IMG/VR virus record: IMGVR_UViG_3300030333_006449
Coordinates: 1 to 42,979 of that record
Strand: one strand, 5' to 3'
DNA from: a virus
DNA: 42,979 bases
The notes under the pieces were generated by a model. That model ran no database searches. It was not told the origin of the DNA and was given only the letters and a program-made list of their open reading frames with translations. The position numbers and the translations under genes were made by a program. Shown here one piece after another: positions 15,834 through 24,502 of the stretch; within the stretch, counting starts at the first letter, position 1; each line of letters starts with the position of its first letter.

Positions 15834-17011
15834 TGGATCCTGAACAAAAATTAAATAGATTGGGTCAATCACAAAGAAATTTTAGATATCCTACTGAAGT
15901 TGCACAAGAAGGTGTCAGTCATTTTATGTTAATAAAGGAATTGAAATTTAATAAACCTAAAAGAAATGATGATCCGATTATTAACAGAGAAGTTAAAGAT
16001 GGATTAACAAATTTTAATGAGTTTATAGGAGCATCTGGTGAGAATGGTTTATATTCATTAGTAAGAAGTTTTGCCTTATATCTTCCTCCAGGAGCAATCA
16101 AAACAAGTTATCAAGCAGAGCATGATGAAGTGGATATAGGATTTTTTGGAGAAGTTTTTTCGCAAAATGTTCAAGAATTTACTGAAGATTTGTCTACGTC
16201 ATTCGATCAATTTAGACAATCTGATGCAACTGCTAGTGACACATTAGATTTTTATAGAAATGTTTCAGACGTTCCCAATAGATTAGCCAATCAGGGTATT
16301 GATCAGATTGTTGGTGTTGGTAAAGATTTAGCGAACAATGGTTTAGCAAGTCAAAATCAAGGAGTTCAATTTTTAAAACAAAATGTTTTAAGTGCAATCG
16401 GGGGTTTAGCATCTTTAGCATCTCCTGGAAAAACATCTGGAGAACAAATAGCATCTATATCGATGAAAAAAACAAGAAATAGATTCGCATCTCTTATTTT
16501 TACGGGTATAAAAAAATTAAGACAACATAATTTTACATTTGAATTTTATCCCAAAAATGCACAAGAATCTCAAAATATTCAGTCAATTATAAAAAGTTTA
16601 AAATTAGGGATGTTACCAAGTTTGAAAAAATTTAATGGATCTGATCAAATAACATTTAACTACAAAACAAAAGAAGATGATACTATTGATTCTGATCATT
16701 TAAAAAGTAGTCCATTGCAACCTGAACCATCTCCAGCACAAAAGCAAAAAACTTATGATGTTTCTAATGGTATGAATTCATTATTTTTTGATTATCCTAA
16801 TGTTTATACAATTACTTTTTATGATACTTCAGGTGAAAATACAGGAAATCCATATTTGTACAAAATCGGTCAATCTGTTTTAGAATCTTTAAAAGTAAAA
16901 TATAACCAAAACTATTTTTCTGAAAATGGGGCACCAACTGGAATAAATTTACAGTTATCTTTTAAAGAAAACTTTGCCCTTAATCGTCAATTAGTAGAAA
17001 GTGGATATTAA
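15833..17011 (+). CDS. 48: Baseplate tail-tube cap protein gp48
   Basis: The protein has 392 residues (T4 gp48: 364). The ATG has AGAGGA eight bases upstream and overlaps the upstream stop by one base. Features: SHFMLIKELKFNKPKR near the N-terminus, SFALYLPPGAIKTSYQAEHD (about 82-101), a helix-rich Gln/Asn middle, and SLIFTGIKKLRQHNFTFEFY followed by PKNAQESQNIQSIIKSLKLG MLPS (about 217-262), which matches the T4 gp48 pattern of a beta strand and a helix ending the tube-fold. The C-terminus (ESLKVKYNQNYFSENGAPTG, then LQLSFKENFALNRQLV) resembles the T4 ending with FTLEITMREIITLNR. The stop overlaps the gp53 start by one base. In T4 gp48 caps the hub and, with gp54, nucleates tube polymerisation. 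Confidence 0.75.
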   Translation: MDPEQKLNRLGQSQRNFRYPTEVAQEGVSHFMLIKELKFNKPKRNDDPIINREVKDGLTNFNEFIGASGENGLYSLVRSFALYLPPGAIKTSYQAEHDEVDIGFFGEVFSQNVQEFTEDLSTSFDQFRQSDATASDTLDFYRNVSDVPNRLANQGIDQIVGVGKDLANNGLASQNQGVQFLKQNVLSAIGGLASLASPGKTSGEQIASISMKKTRNRFASLIFTGIKKLRQHNFTFEFYPKNAQESQNIQSIIKSLKLGMLPSLKKFNGSDQITFNYKTKEDDTIDSDHLKSSPLQPEPSPAQKQKTYDVSNGMNSLFFDYPNVYTITFYDTSGENTGNPYLYKIGQSVLESLKVKYNQNYFSENGAPTGINLQLSFKENFALNRQLVESGY

Positions 17012-17589
17012 TGTCAGAATATTTTTCAAATTTTAATACCATGTTTTATAACATGGATAAATCTAAACCGATAAGATCTACAAGATGTGTTAATATAACA
17101 AATCGTGTTGATTTTTCAAATAAAATATTACGAAATGTTTTAGCCTATTATCCTTATAAAATTAAAGAAAATGAAACTGCCGAATCAATCTCTTATGATT
17201 ATTATGGTTCAGTAATTTATACATGGTTGATTTATTTGGTAAATGGTATAAATGACCCTTTATTCGAATGGCCCAAATTTGGAAAAGCGTTTCAAAACGA
17301 TATTATATCTAAATATACATCAATCGATAATGCTCAAAATACAATACATCATTATGAACAAATTTTAAGAGATGAAATACCGGCCACCGCAGACACACCA
17401 AAAATTTTAGAAAAAACGGTTGTGATTGATAAAATTACTTTTGATTCACTTTCATCTTCAGAAAGAAAATCAATAAGTAATTTTGATTTTGAAATAATCG
17501 AAAGAGAAAAGAAAAGAAATATATTTTTAATCGAAGATGTATATGCTGATCAAGTTTTAAGTGAATTTCGAAAAGTATATGGTGGTTAA
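17011..17589 (+). CDS. 53: Baseplate wedge protein gp53
   Basis: The protein has 192 residues (T4 gp53: 196). It clamps the wedges around the hub. The N-terminus is DKSKPIRSTRCVNITNRVDF. A LysM-like segment follows at about 48-92: AYYPYKIKENETAESISYDY YGSVIYTWLIYLVNG and INDPLFEWP, which matches the T4 section RTYYIKGSPRPEELANAIYG NPQLYWVLLMCNDNYDP. The remainder is helical and ends in IFLIEDVYADQVLSEFRKVY. It is linked to the neighbours by a 1-base overlap upstream and a 2-base gap downstream. No Shine-Dalgarno sequence stronger than GTGGA is visible, so coupling to gp48 is likely. T4 places gene 53 next to gene 5; here it is two genes away. Confidence 0.87.
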   Translation: MSEYFSNFNTMFYNMDKSKPIRSTRCVNITNRVDFSNKILRNVLAYYPYKIKENETAESISYDYYGSVIYTWLIYLVNGINDPLFEWPKFGKAFQNDIISKYTSIDNAQNTIHHYEQILRDEIPATADTPKILEKTVVIDKITFDSLSSSERKSISNFDFEIIEREKKRNIFLIEDVYADQVLSEFRKVYGG

Positions 17590-17591
17590 AT

Positions 17592-19274
17592 ATGAATGAT
17601 ATTTTATCTGAAAATCAAGAATCTTCTTCTGAGCAATTACAAAATACGCAATGCGATTATAAAATAGAAATAATCAATTACAAGGACGTTCCATTTGAAT
17701 TAGCATCTGATTCTTTTGCTAATTTAATGATTGAAGAATCTATGTTTGATGAAGATGTTGTAAAAGGTCATATTAGTATAATAGACACAACAGGAATTGA
17801 AGAACGAGTTCCTTTAATAGGACAAGAAAGAATTAGAATTGAGTTTAATAATAAATTGATGCCAAAAACAAAATATCAAGGTACTTTTGTAATTCATAAA
17901 ATATCAGAAAAATTGGTGGTAGAAAGAAAACAGACATATATTCTTCATTTTATATCTGAAGAATTTATTAACAATTTAAAAAGAAAAGTATCCAAATCAT
18001 TTAAGGGTAAAAGATCGAGTGAAATTGTTTCAGAAATATATGAAAGATATCTAGTATCTTCAAGCAGTCCCAAAAAATTATTTTTTGATAAGATAGGTAA
18101 CTCTGACGGAACTTTTTATCCTATGCATTTTGTTTTTCCTTCAGTAAGACCATTTTCTGCTATCAATCAGGTTGCAAAATCTTCTGTGGCATCAAATGCT
18201 GAGTTATCGGAAGAATCTAAAATTATACCTAATTTTGGTTCATTCGTTTTTTTCGAAAATAAATTTGGATTTTGGTTTAAATCTATTGCTGATTTAATAG
18301 ATCCTCAAACAACCACTGAACAAACTGAATTTAATAAACAATCAGTCGAATCTACAAATGAAAAAGGTTCTGATTATAATCAATTAAGTCAAGAAGACAG
18401 AGAAAATCAAAGTATTGTTGCAGTTGATCAAGCACCTTCAACTGTGAATTTAAATGTTCCTGTAGCAAAATATATTATTGCACCACAAAATACACCTGGA
18501 ATGAAGTTATCTACGGGTGAATTTATAGTAAACTCATATAAATTTATTTCTACTTTTGATTCCGTGTCTAATTTGGCGGCAGGTATGTATAATTCTAAAC
18601 TTTTGACATATGATCCTGTAACGCAAATAATAGGTGCAAATAAATTTGAAAAACCTTCTCTTACGTCATTAAGAAATAGTAAAATATTAAAAGGTAATAA
18701 AAGAGCAGTATTTTATGAATATAATTATCTTGACGAATTTAAAAATTTTCGTCATGTGAGATCAGATAAAACTTTTCCAGTTATAAGTAGAGATCATTTT
18801 GCGTATGGTGAATCTGATAGTTTCTATAAGTATCAATCTACTAATTTTGAGCATAATCAGATAGGAAGCATTAATACATTACAAAATGTTATGACAGATA
18901 ATAGTTTCAATTGTTCTTCTTTTGATAAACAAGTTGAGAGATATTTACTTCCACATTATGCACAAAAAAGAATGATGAAAAATATCATTGTTGAAATAAG
19001 GGTTTCGGGAGATCACAATAGAACTATTGGAGAAGTCGTAGAGTTAAAATTACCATCATATTTTTTTAATGATGATCATAAATTTTATAGCGGAAATTAT
19101 TTAATAACAAATCTTAGACATTTAGTAACATCGGACAATTCATATATTACAGAAATGCAACTGGTAAGAGATTCTTTATTGTCTCCCATTGAAACAGTTG
19201 AACCGCCACAAGAATTTTTACAATCACTTGAAGAAGATGAAAATTTTTGGGAAAATGAAATAGGAGACGAATAA
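17592..19274 (+). CDS. 27: Baseplate hub protein, gp27-like
   Basis: The protein has 560 residues, longer than T4 gp27 (391). It precedes gp5, as expected for the hub ring that joins tube and spike. The first 190 residues have the VgrG/gp27 tube-fold look: YKIEIINYKDVPFELASDSF, MIEESMFDEDVVKGHISIID, ERIRIEFNNKL, GTFVIHKISEKLVVERKQTY, ILHFISEEFINNLKRKVSKS, then KGKRSSEIVSEIYERYL. A Ser/Gln/Glu-rich loop lies at about 200-290. The C-terminal part has RMMKNIIVEIRVSGDHNRTI GEVVELKLPS, the usual strand before the spike protein, and YLITNLRHLV. The start has only a weak GGTGG upstream. It ends in an acidic tail and overlaps the gp5 ATG by one base. The name rests on fold pattern and synteny. Confidence 0.74.
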   Translation: MNDILSENQESSSEQLQNTQCDYKIEIINYKDVPFELASDSFANLMIEESMFDEDVVKGHISIIDTTGIEERVPLIGQERIRIEFNNKLMPKTKYQGTFVIHKISEKLVVERKQTYILHFISEEFINNLKRKVSKSFKGKRSSEIVSEIYERYLVSSSSPKKLFFDKIGNSDGTFYPMHFVFPSVRPFSAINQVAKSSVASNAELSEESKIIPNFGSFVFFENKFGFWFKSIADLIDPQTTTEQTEFNKQSVESTNEKGSDYNQLSQEDRENQSIVAVDQAPSTVNLNVPVAKYIIAPQNTPGMKLSTGEFIVNSYKFISTFDSVSNLAAGMYNSKLLTYDPVTQIIGANKFEKPSLTSLRNSKILKGNKRAVFYEYNYLDEFKNFRHVRSDKTFPVISRDHFAYGESDSFYKYQSTNFEHNQIGSINTLQNVMTDNSFNCSSFDKQVERYLLPHYAQKRMMKNIIVEIRVSGDHNRTIGEVVELKLPSYFFNDDHKFYSGNYLITNLRHLVTSDNSYITEMQLVRDSLLSPIETVEPPQEFLQSLEEDENFWENEIGDE

Positions 19275-21268
19275 TGGAAAATTTTAGTCATCTTTTAGAT
19301 AAATTAGATGAACAAGATTTCATGGGACATAATTTTATCTGGTGGTATGGTGTTGTCGAAGATAGAAAAGATCCACTATACTTAGGACGGGTTAAAGTTA
19401 GATGTATAGGGTTTCATACAGACGATAAAGAAGACATACCAACAGAAGATTTACCATGGGCACAAGTTATTCAACCTATAACATCTGCCGCAATTTCGGG
19501 TATAGGAATTACTCCTACTGGTCCAGTTGAAGGAACTCACGTTTTTGGATTTTTTAGAGATGGTAAACAAGGTCAAGAACCTGTAGTGATTGGAACATGT
19601 GGAGGAATACCTATAACGATTGCTAATTCAGAAAGAGGATTTTTTGATCCTAGAACACTAGAACAAAGAAAAAATAGTCCATATCCTCCATTATTTATTG
19701 AGAGATTTAAAAATGGCACACCTGCACAAATAATCGATCATAATAAATTTCCTGAAAGAACGGGAAATACTTATGTTTTCACTGGTCAAAATTCATATGC
19801 AGATAATGAGTATAAATTAACTTATGAAATAGATGATGATAATCAAAAAGTTTTAGCAAAATTTTCTAAATTAAATTTAAATAACGAAGAAGATGAAGAT
19901 GCATCTTATTTTCAAATTTTTTCACCTAATCCAGATGAAAATAGAATGTTTTATGATAATGGTGGACAATCATTAATTTTTACATTACCATCTACTAACT
20001 TTTTAGCAACCGGTAAGATTAAACTTCCTGAAAAACCAGATGAAGCAACTTTTGATCCTTATGCTCAATATACAGTAAATACACATAGAATTACTGAAAA
20101 TTTGAGATCTAGTTCAAAGTCAATTCATTCATCAATATTATCAGCATCTGGTTCAGAATTTGGAATACCCCTAACAAGTTTTGAGTCAGAATATCCTTTT
20201 AATCATGTTACCTATTCAGAAAGTGGACATTTATTTGAAATGAATGACACACCTCAAAATGAAAAAATTAGATTAATGCATAGATCAACTTCTTATTTAG
20301 AATTTGACGTATTAGGAAATAATATTGAAAATATTGTTTCAGAAAAACATTTATATGTAGATTCTAATTTTAAATCTCAAATTTTGGGAAACTATGATCA
20401 AGTTATAGGCGGATCATATAATCTTTTTATGAATTCTAGAGGTGGACATGATTCAAATATCAAAATAGGAAAAGGTGGTGATTTAAATGTTGTTTCTGAA
20501 AGTGGAAATATAAGATTAGAAGCAAAAGGTGGCGGTAAAATTATTTTAAAAGGAAGTGAAGTTGAAATTATTAATAAAAAAACTAATTCAACAGAAAATC
20601 GTGATTTAACCATATCTGGTTCAAATTTTAAGATTGATGATGCAACAAGTACAGAAATTAAATCAAAATCTTTCGCATTTAATGGTTCAAATGATTTCAA
20701 AGTGGATACTAATGCAGTAGAAGTAAATACACAAGGAACTTTAAATTTAGCAAGTTCTAAAGACACATTAATGAAATCTACATTATCTTCAACTGAAGTT
20801 GTAGAGGGATTGCCATTAACAACGAGTAAAAAAATACAAACCGTAACAGGAAATATACAAATTCAAGCAACTAATGCTTTGACTGATGGTATAGAATTAT
20901 TTTGTGGAACAGACACTATTAGAGCAACTTCTATGGCTTATGACAGAAAAGGATTTGATTTAAAATCTTTAGCGGGTGATTTTAATTTATTATTACCTGC
21001 TGGATCCTTTAATTCTAAATCTTTAGGGGGCGTTTCATTTGATGATGCTGATTCTATTTTACTGAGATCATTAACAGGTAAAATTAAAATCGAAAAAGAT
21101 GGAATAAATATTCAGGTTGGAGTAGTTTCATTGAAAAAAGTTTTTGATGAATTAATAACTGCAATAGGTAATTTAACGGTTCCAACAGGTGTCGGTCCTA
21201 GTGGTATGCCAATCAATAAACCTGAATTTGAAGCACTAAAAACAAAAATCGGAACATTATTAAAATGA
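19274..21268 (+). CDS. 5: Baseplate central spike protein gp5, OB-fold plus beta-helix, no lysozyme domain
   Basis: The protein has 664 residues (T4 gp5: 575). The start has AGGAG eight bases upstream. Residues about 20-115 are the OB-fold: FIWWYGVVEDRKDPLYLGRV KVRCIGFH, LPWAQVIQPITSAA, GTHVFGFFRDGKQGQEPVVI GTCGG, matching the T4 gp5 N-terminus (WFVGVVEDRMDPLKLGRVRVR from memory). Residues about 325-600 are runs of short beta strands (SESGNIRLEAKGGGKIILKG, NTQGTLNLASSKD, TVTGNIQIQATN) fitting a triple-stranded beta-helix needle. The lysozyme module that T4 inserts between them is missing: no E-x8-D-x5-T catalytic arrangement is visible. A helical C-terminus (SLKKVFDELITAIGNL) follows. So the spike would puncture without digesting murein, as in many marine T4-like phages. 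Confidence 0.9.
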   Translation: MENFSHLLDKLDEQDFMGHNFIWWYGVVEDRKDPLYLGRVKVRCIGFHTDDKEDIPTEDLPWAQVIQPITSAAISGIGITPTGPVEGTHVFGFFRDGKQGQEPVVIGTCGGIPITIANSERGFFDPRTLEQRKNSPYPPLFIERFKNGTPAQIIDHNKFPERTGNTYVFTGQNSYADNEYKLTYEIDDDNQKVLAKFSKLNLNNEEDEDASYFQIFSPNPDENRMFYDNGGQSLIFTLPSTNFLATGKIKLPEKPDEATFDPYAQYTVNTHRITENLRSSSKSIHSSILSASGSEFGIPLTSFESEYPFNHVTYSESGHLFEMNDTPQNEKIRLMHRSTSYLEFDVLGNNIENIVSEKHLYVDSNFKSQILGNYDQVIGGSYNLFMNSRGGHDSNIKIGKGGDLNVVSESGNIRLEAKGGGKIILKGSEVEIINKKTNSTENRDLTISGSNFKIDDATSTEIKSKSFAFNGSNDFKVDTNAVEVNTQGTLNLASSKDTLMKSTLSSTEVVEGLPLTTSKKIQTVTGNIQIQATNALTDGIELFCGTDTIRATSMAYDRKGFDLKSLAGDFNLLLPAGSFNSKSLGGVSFDDADSILLRSLTGKIKIEKDGINIQVGVVSLKKVFDELITAIGNLTVPTGVGPSGMPINKPEFEALKTKIGTLLK

Positions 21269-21438
21269 AGAAAAAAGATGATAAAATAGTTTTTGAAGAA
21301 ACTACAATGCGTAATCAATCTATGATAGATCTATTGGAAAAAACAATGAATTTTAATAATGATTTAATTAAAATTTTTCAAAATAAAAAAGATGAATACA
21401 CAAAAATTTTAAATTCTATAAAAGAAAAAAATGGCTGA
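21265..21438 (+). CDS. Small hypothetical protein, 57 residues
   Basis: The ATG at 21265 overlaps the gp5 stop as ATGA, and the TGA at 21436-21438 overlaps the next gene's ATG (21431) by eight bases. That double overlap is the main evidence that it is real. The product is MKKKDDKIVFEETTMRNQSM, then IDLLEKTMNFNNDLIKIFQN and KKDEYTKILNSIKEKNG: charged, mostly helical (about 15-55), with no membrane segment or cysteine. I do not recognise it. A short helical protein between the spike and a large baseplate protein could be an assembly factor or a spike-tip partner, but this is conjecture. Confidence 0.7.
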   Translation: MKKKDDKIVFEETTMRNQSMIDLLEKTMNFNNDLIKIFQNKKDEYTKILNSIKEKNG

Positions 21439-24400
21439 TCAAATATATTTTGAACAAAATGATAAATTATATTTGGTTAATAATCCAGCCATTGAATCTT
21501 TTGTCAATGCAACTAAACAATTAGGTGTAAATGTTTCAGGCATAGCCACAAGTTTATCCGTATTTTTCAAACAAACTAAAATTTTTTTAGAAGCATTAAA
21601 TGACCCACTTGCTAGTGCTTTAATTCCTCTCTTAAATAGTTTAATTGCTCAACTTGAAGATGCTAAAAATATTGGTGCTGGTTTTTTAACTGTTTGGCCT
21701 TGGGAATGCGGAACATTGCCGAGAGGCGTTGATCCTAGCAAATTGCAAAAAGGTTTACTATCATTAGCATCGGCTGTTTCTAGATCTAATCCTGATAATA
21801 TACGCTTTGATGCTGAAACTGGTGAGTTTTTTACTTTTGAAAATGACAGTGAAAATAATACGGTAAGAGTTCCTAGTGTAGATCAAATCAGAGCAAAACC
21901 AGAAAATACTAACTTATCACCAAAGACAAGAGAAACTATATTAAGTGCATTAAGCGGCGTAATGGACTATACTTTTCCTGAAACATGGAGATCAGAATTC
22001 CCAGAAGCCACAAAAATAGCATTAGGAATATATGATACATTTCCATCAAAAAGAGAGTTAACACCTAGTCAAGTAGTTGAAAAAATTGTTGATTCATTAA
22101 AAGATCAAAATGATCAAATGAAACCTTATGGAACAGGAAGTTATATTGCTGATGTTTATATATTTGCATTTCCTTCATTTACTGGACTAACTGACGTTTT
22201 AAATAATATCATGGATTATTTTGGTGGTTTATTAGAAAATGAGGCTCTTCAAGGATATTTGAGAGAATCCGAAACAACTAAAGATGTTGAAATCGATTTA
22301 GGTAAACCAGCAATATTAAAAAGTAGTTTTTTCATTAATGATGCTGATGAGAGACTTATAAAAGATGGTGAATATAAAACGGGAAATGTTGATATTCCTA
22401 TGTTTTCTCCAGGTGATATCGTAGTTCAAGGTGATACATCACTTGTGAATTTTAAAGCAGAAGTTGTAGAACATCAACCAATTATTATTAAAGATGCTCA
22501 AGTTTTATCTAATAGAATAAAAATTAGAAATATTAGTGGAGAATATAAACCAACTTCATTTATCAATGGATCCGTAAAAAGCACAGGAATTATTAGAAGA
22601 TTAGGAAAGTCTGATACTGAAAATTCAAATTTATCTAGTGTTCCTTGTTTTTTTCCAGAAAATAATTTGAAACCAACATTAGTACAAAGAAAAAATTTAA
22701 CATTTACAGCCGACATACAACAAGGTGATGTTGTATTAAAAAATGTTTTGCCTCTTTCGGAATCAAAAGCAATGTCTAAATTTAGGGCAGGTGGTTTAGA
22801 TTCGTATACCGATAATACCATTTTGGATGATAAAGAGTTTCAGAGTGAAATGATTGAGTTTGTACAAAAAATGAAAATTGGTTCAATTATTAGAAATCCT
22901 TTTTTGAAAAATTTTTGGGATGTCAATAGCACAGGCGATTTATATGATAAGGTTTTGAAAAATGAAAAATATCCTGATATTAATTACGGTAAATTATTTG
23001 AACTTTTGCCCGATTTTGGAATAAGTTATCACGTAGCAGATATTACTATAGGTGGTAAATCTATAAGTAATGTAACTTTAAAGGATGATCTATTTATAAA
23101 AAATGAAAAAAATCCTAAAAAAATATTTACTGAAAAAATGAGTCCAATCAATATTGTATTGGGAAGATTGTCTGATAAAAATCAATTTAGTACAGACGGT
23201 CTGGCACCTTTCATCAATCCACCTTCAGGTGTTACTACATTCGATACAAATTTATCTACTTTTAATGTTTTTACGTCTGACAATGGTGAATTGCCTAATT
23301 GGAATTTTTTAAGAATACAAGATATATTTCCAGATTATGGCGAAATGATTGATTCAATTATAGATTTTGTAGAAGGTGTAAAAAGTTATGTTGAAAGTAG
23401 TTCAAAAATATTAGAGGGATTAATTAATTTATTAGATAAAATCATTGAAGAAATAGATGATTTAAATAAACGTATACAAAGATTTTTAAAATTTTTGGCA
23501 TCAGGTTTTAATGCAGTTGGATTATATCATTTACATTTAGATGGCACTGGAGGTGTAAAAGATTTTGAGAAAAAACTAAAATCTGCACAATTTAAAATAA
23601 CTAATCCAAATCCATTTCCTGAAATTATTTTAGAAACTGTAACAGAAACAAAAACACAAAAAAATCCTACAACTGGTTTGACTGAGACTTTTGAAATTCA
23701 AAGATTGAAGCCAACAGTTAAAACGAAAGATAAAGATGAAGTGGAGCCTCAAATAGTTTCTATTAACGAATTGGACTCTTTGAAATATTCTGGTGGTCTA
23801 GTTTTATACGCTCAAGATAGAGATAAAGAATTGTATGAACAGTTTTCTAAGTTGTTAGGTGTAGTTGAATCTTATGGTGAAAATTTATTATCATTCGCTC
23901 AAGGAAAAGAATCAAATTTAGTCAAGGATTTAGAACCAAAACTAGAAAAAGTACAAATTCAAGACATAGATGGAAATTTTGTAGATGTTGGATCCGCTGA
24001 TGCAAAATCAGATACACTTATTAGACTAGTAATAAAAAATAATTCTATTAAATACAATGCTTTTGAAAAAAATAATTTTAATGAGGCTCAAAGTAGACAA
24101 ATAAACTATTCACCTCAAATTAATGTAAGCGGTATAAAAATAACAACTGATAAACCTGCTGATGGTGCAATTTTTAATTCTTCAGAAGATGATGTTTCAT
24201 TGTTTTTAGGTAATGATGTTTCAGATAATAATGGTTTTTTTAGACTTTCTAGTATACCATCATCGTCTGAAGAATCTATACAAATAAATTCTGGTGATGA
24301 ATTGAAAATAGATTATACAATTAATTTAGATTTTACACCGAGTTCACCCCTTCCATCAACGATTGGTCAATCTTCTCAATATAGATTAAGAGTGAAAAAT

Positions 24401-24502
24401 TTAACATCATTTGAACGATTGATTATGGATGAAACGCTCACCGCCGGTTTTGATGTATTACCTACAACCATTTCAGATGTAGAGTTCGATAATGGCGTAT
24501 AA
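21431..24502 (+). CDS. Large conserved baseplate-operon protein of unknown function, 1023 residues
   Basis: The gene lies between gp5 and gp25, where marine T4-like phages carry large structural proteins. The N-terminal 110 residues are helical (ESFVNATKQLGVNVSGIATS, FFKQTKIFLEALNDPL, LLNSLIAQLEDAKNIGAG), followed by FLTVWPWECGTLPRGVDPSK. A helical hairpin occurs at about 635-700 (MIDSIIDFVEGVKSYVESSS, LLDKIIEEIDDLNKRIQRFL), with HLHLDGTGG soon after. The C-terminal 150 residues are beta-rich and end in an Ig-like stretch (KIDYTINLDFTPSSPLPSTI, YRLRVKNLTSFER). No enzyme motif is visible. There is no Shine-Dalgarno sequence, so it is probably translated by coupling to the 57-residue gene. It overlaps the next gene by eleven bases. 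I do not know a T4 counterpart. Confidence 0.75.
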   Translation: MADQIYFEQNDKLYLVNNPAIESFVNATKQLGVNVSGIATSLSVFFKQTKIFLEALNDPLASALIPLLNSLIAQLEDAKNIGAGFLTVWPWECGTLPRGVDPSKLQKGLLSLASAVSRSNPDNIRFDAETGEFFTFENDSENNTVRVPSVDQIRAKPENTNLSPKTRETILSALSGVMDYTFPETWRSEFPEATKIALGIYDTFPSKRELTPSQVVEKIVDSLKDQNDQMKPYGTGSYIADVYIFAFPSFTGLTDVLNNIMDYFGGLLENEALQGYLRESETTKDVEIDLGKPAILKSSFFINDADERLIKDGEYKTGNVDIPMFSPGDIVVQGDTSLVNFKAEVVEHQPIIIKDAQVLSNRIKIRNISGEYKPTSFINGSVKSTGIIRRLGKSDTENSNLSSVPCFFPENNLKPTLVQRKNLTFTADIQQGDVVLKNVLPLSESKAMSKFRAGGLDSYTDNTILDDKEFQSEMIEFVQKMKIGSIIRNPFLKNFWDVNSTGDLYDKVLKNEKYPDINYGKLFELLPDFGISYHVADITIGGKSISNVTLKDDLFIKNEKNPKKIFTEKMSPINIVLGRLSDKNQFSTDGLAPFINPPSGVTTFDTNLSTFNVFTSDNGELPNWNFLRIQDIFPDYGEMIDSIIDFVEGVKSYVESSSKILEGLINLLDKIIEEIDDLNKRIQRFLKFLASGFNAVGLYHLHLDGTGGVKDFEKKLKSAQFKITNPNPFPEIILETVTETKTQKNPTTGLTETFEIQRLKPTVKTKDKDEVEPQIVSINELDSLKYSGGLVLYAQDRDKELYEQFSKLLGVVESYGENLLSFAQGKESNLVKDLEPKLEKVQIQDIDGNFVDVGSADAKSDTLIRLVIKNNSIKYNAFEKNNFNEAQSRQINYSPQINVSGIKITTDKPADGAIFNSSEDDVSLFLGNDVSDNNGFFRLSSIPSSSEESIQINSGDELKIDYTINLDFTPSSPLPSTIGQSSQYRLRVKNLTSFERLIMDETLTAGFDVLPTTISDVEFDNGV

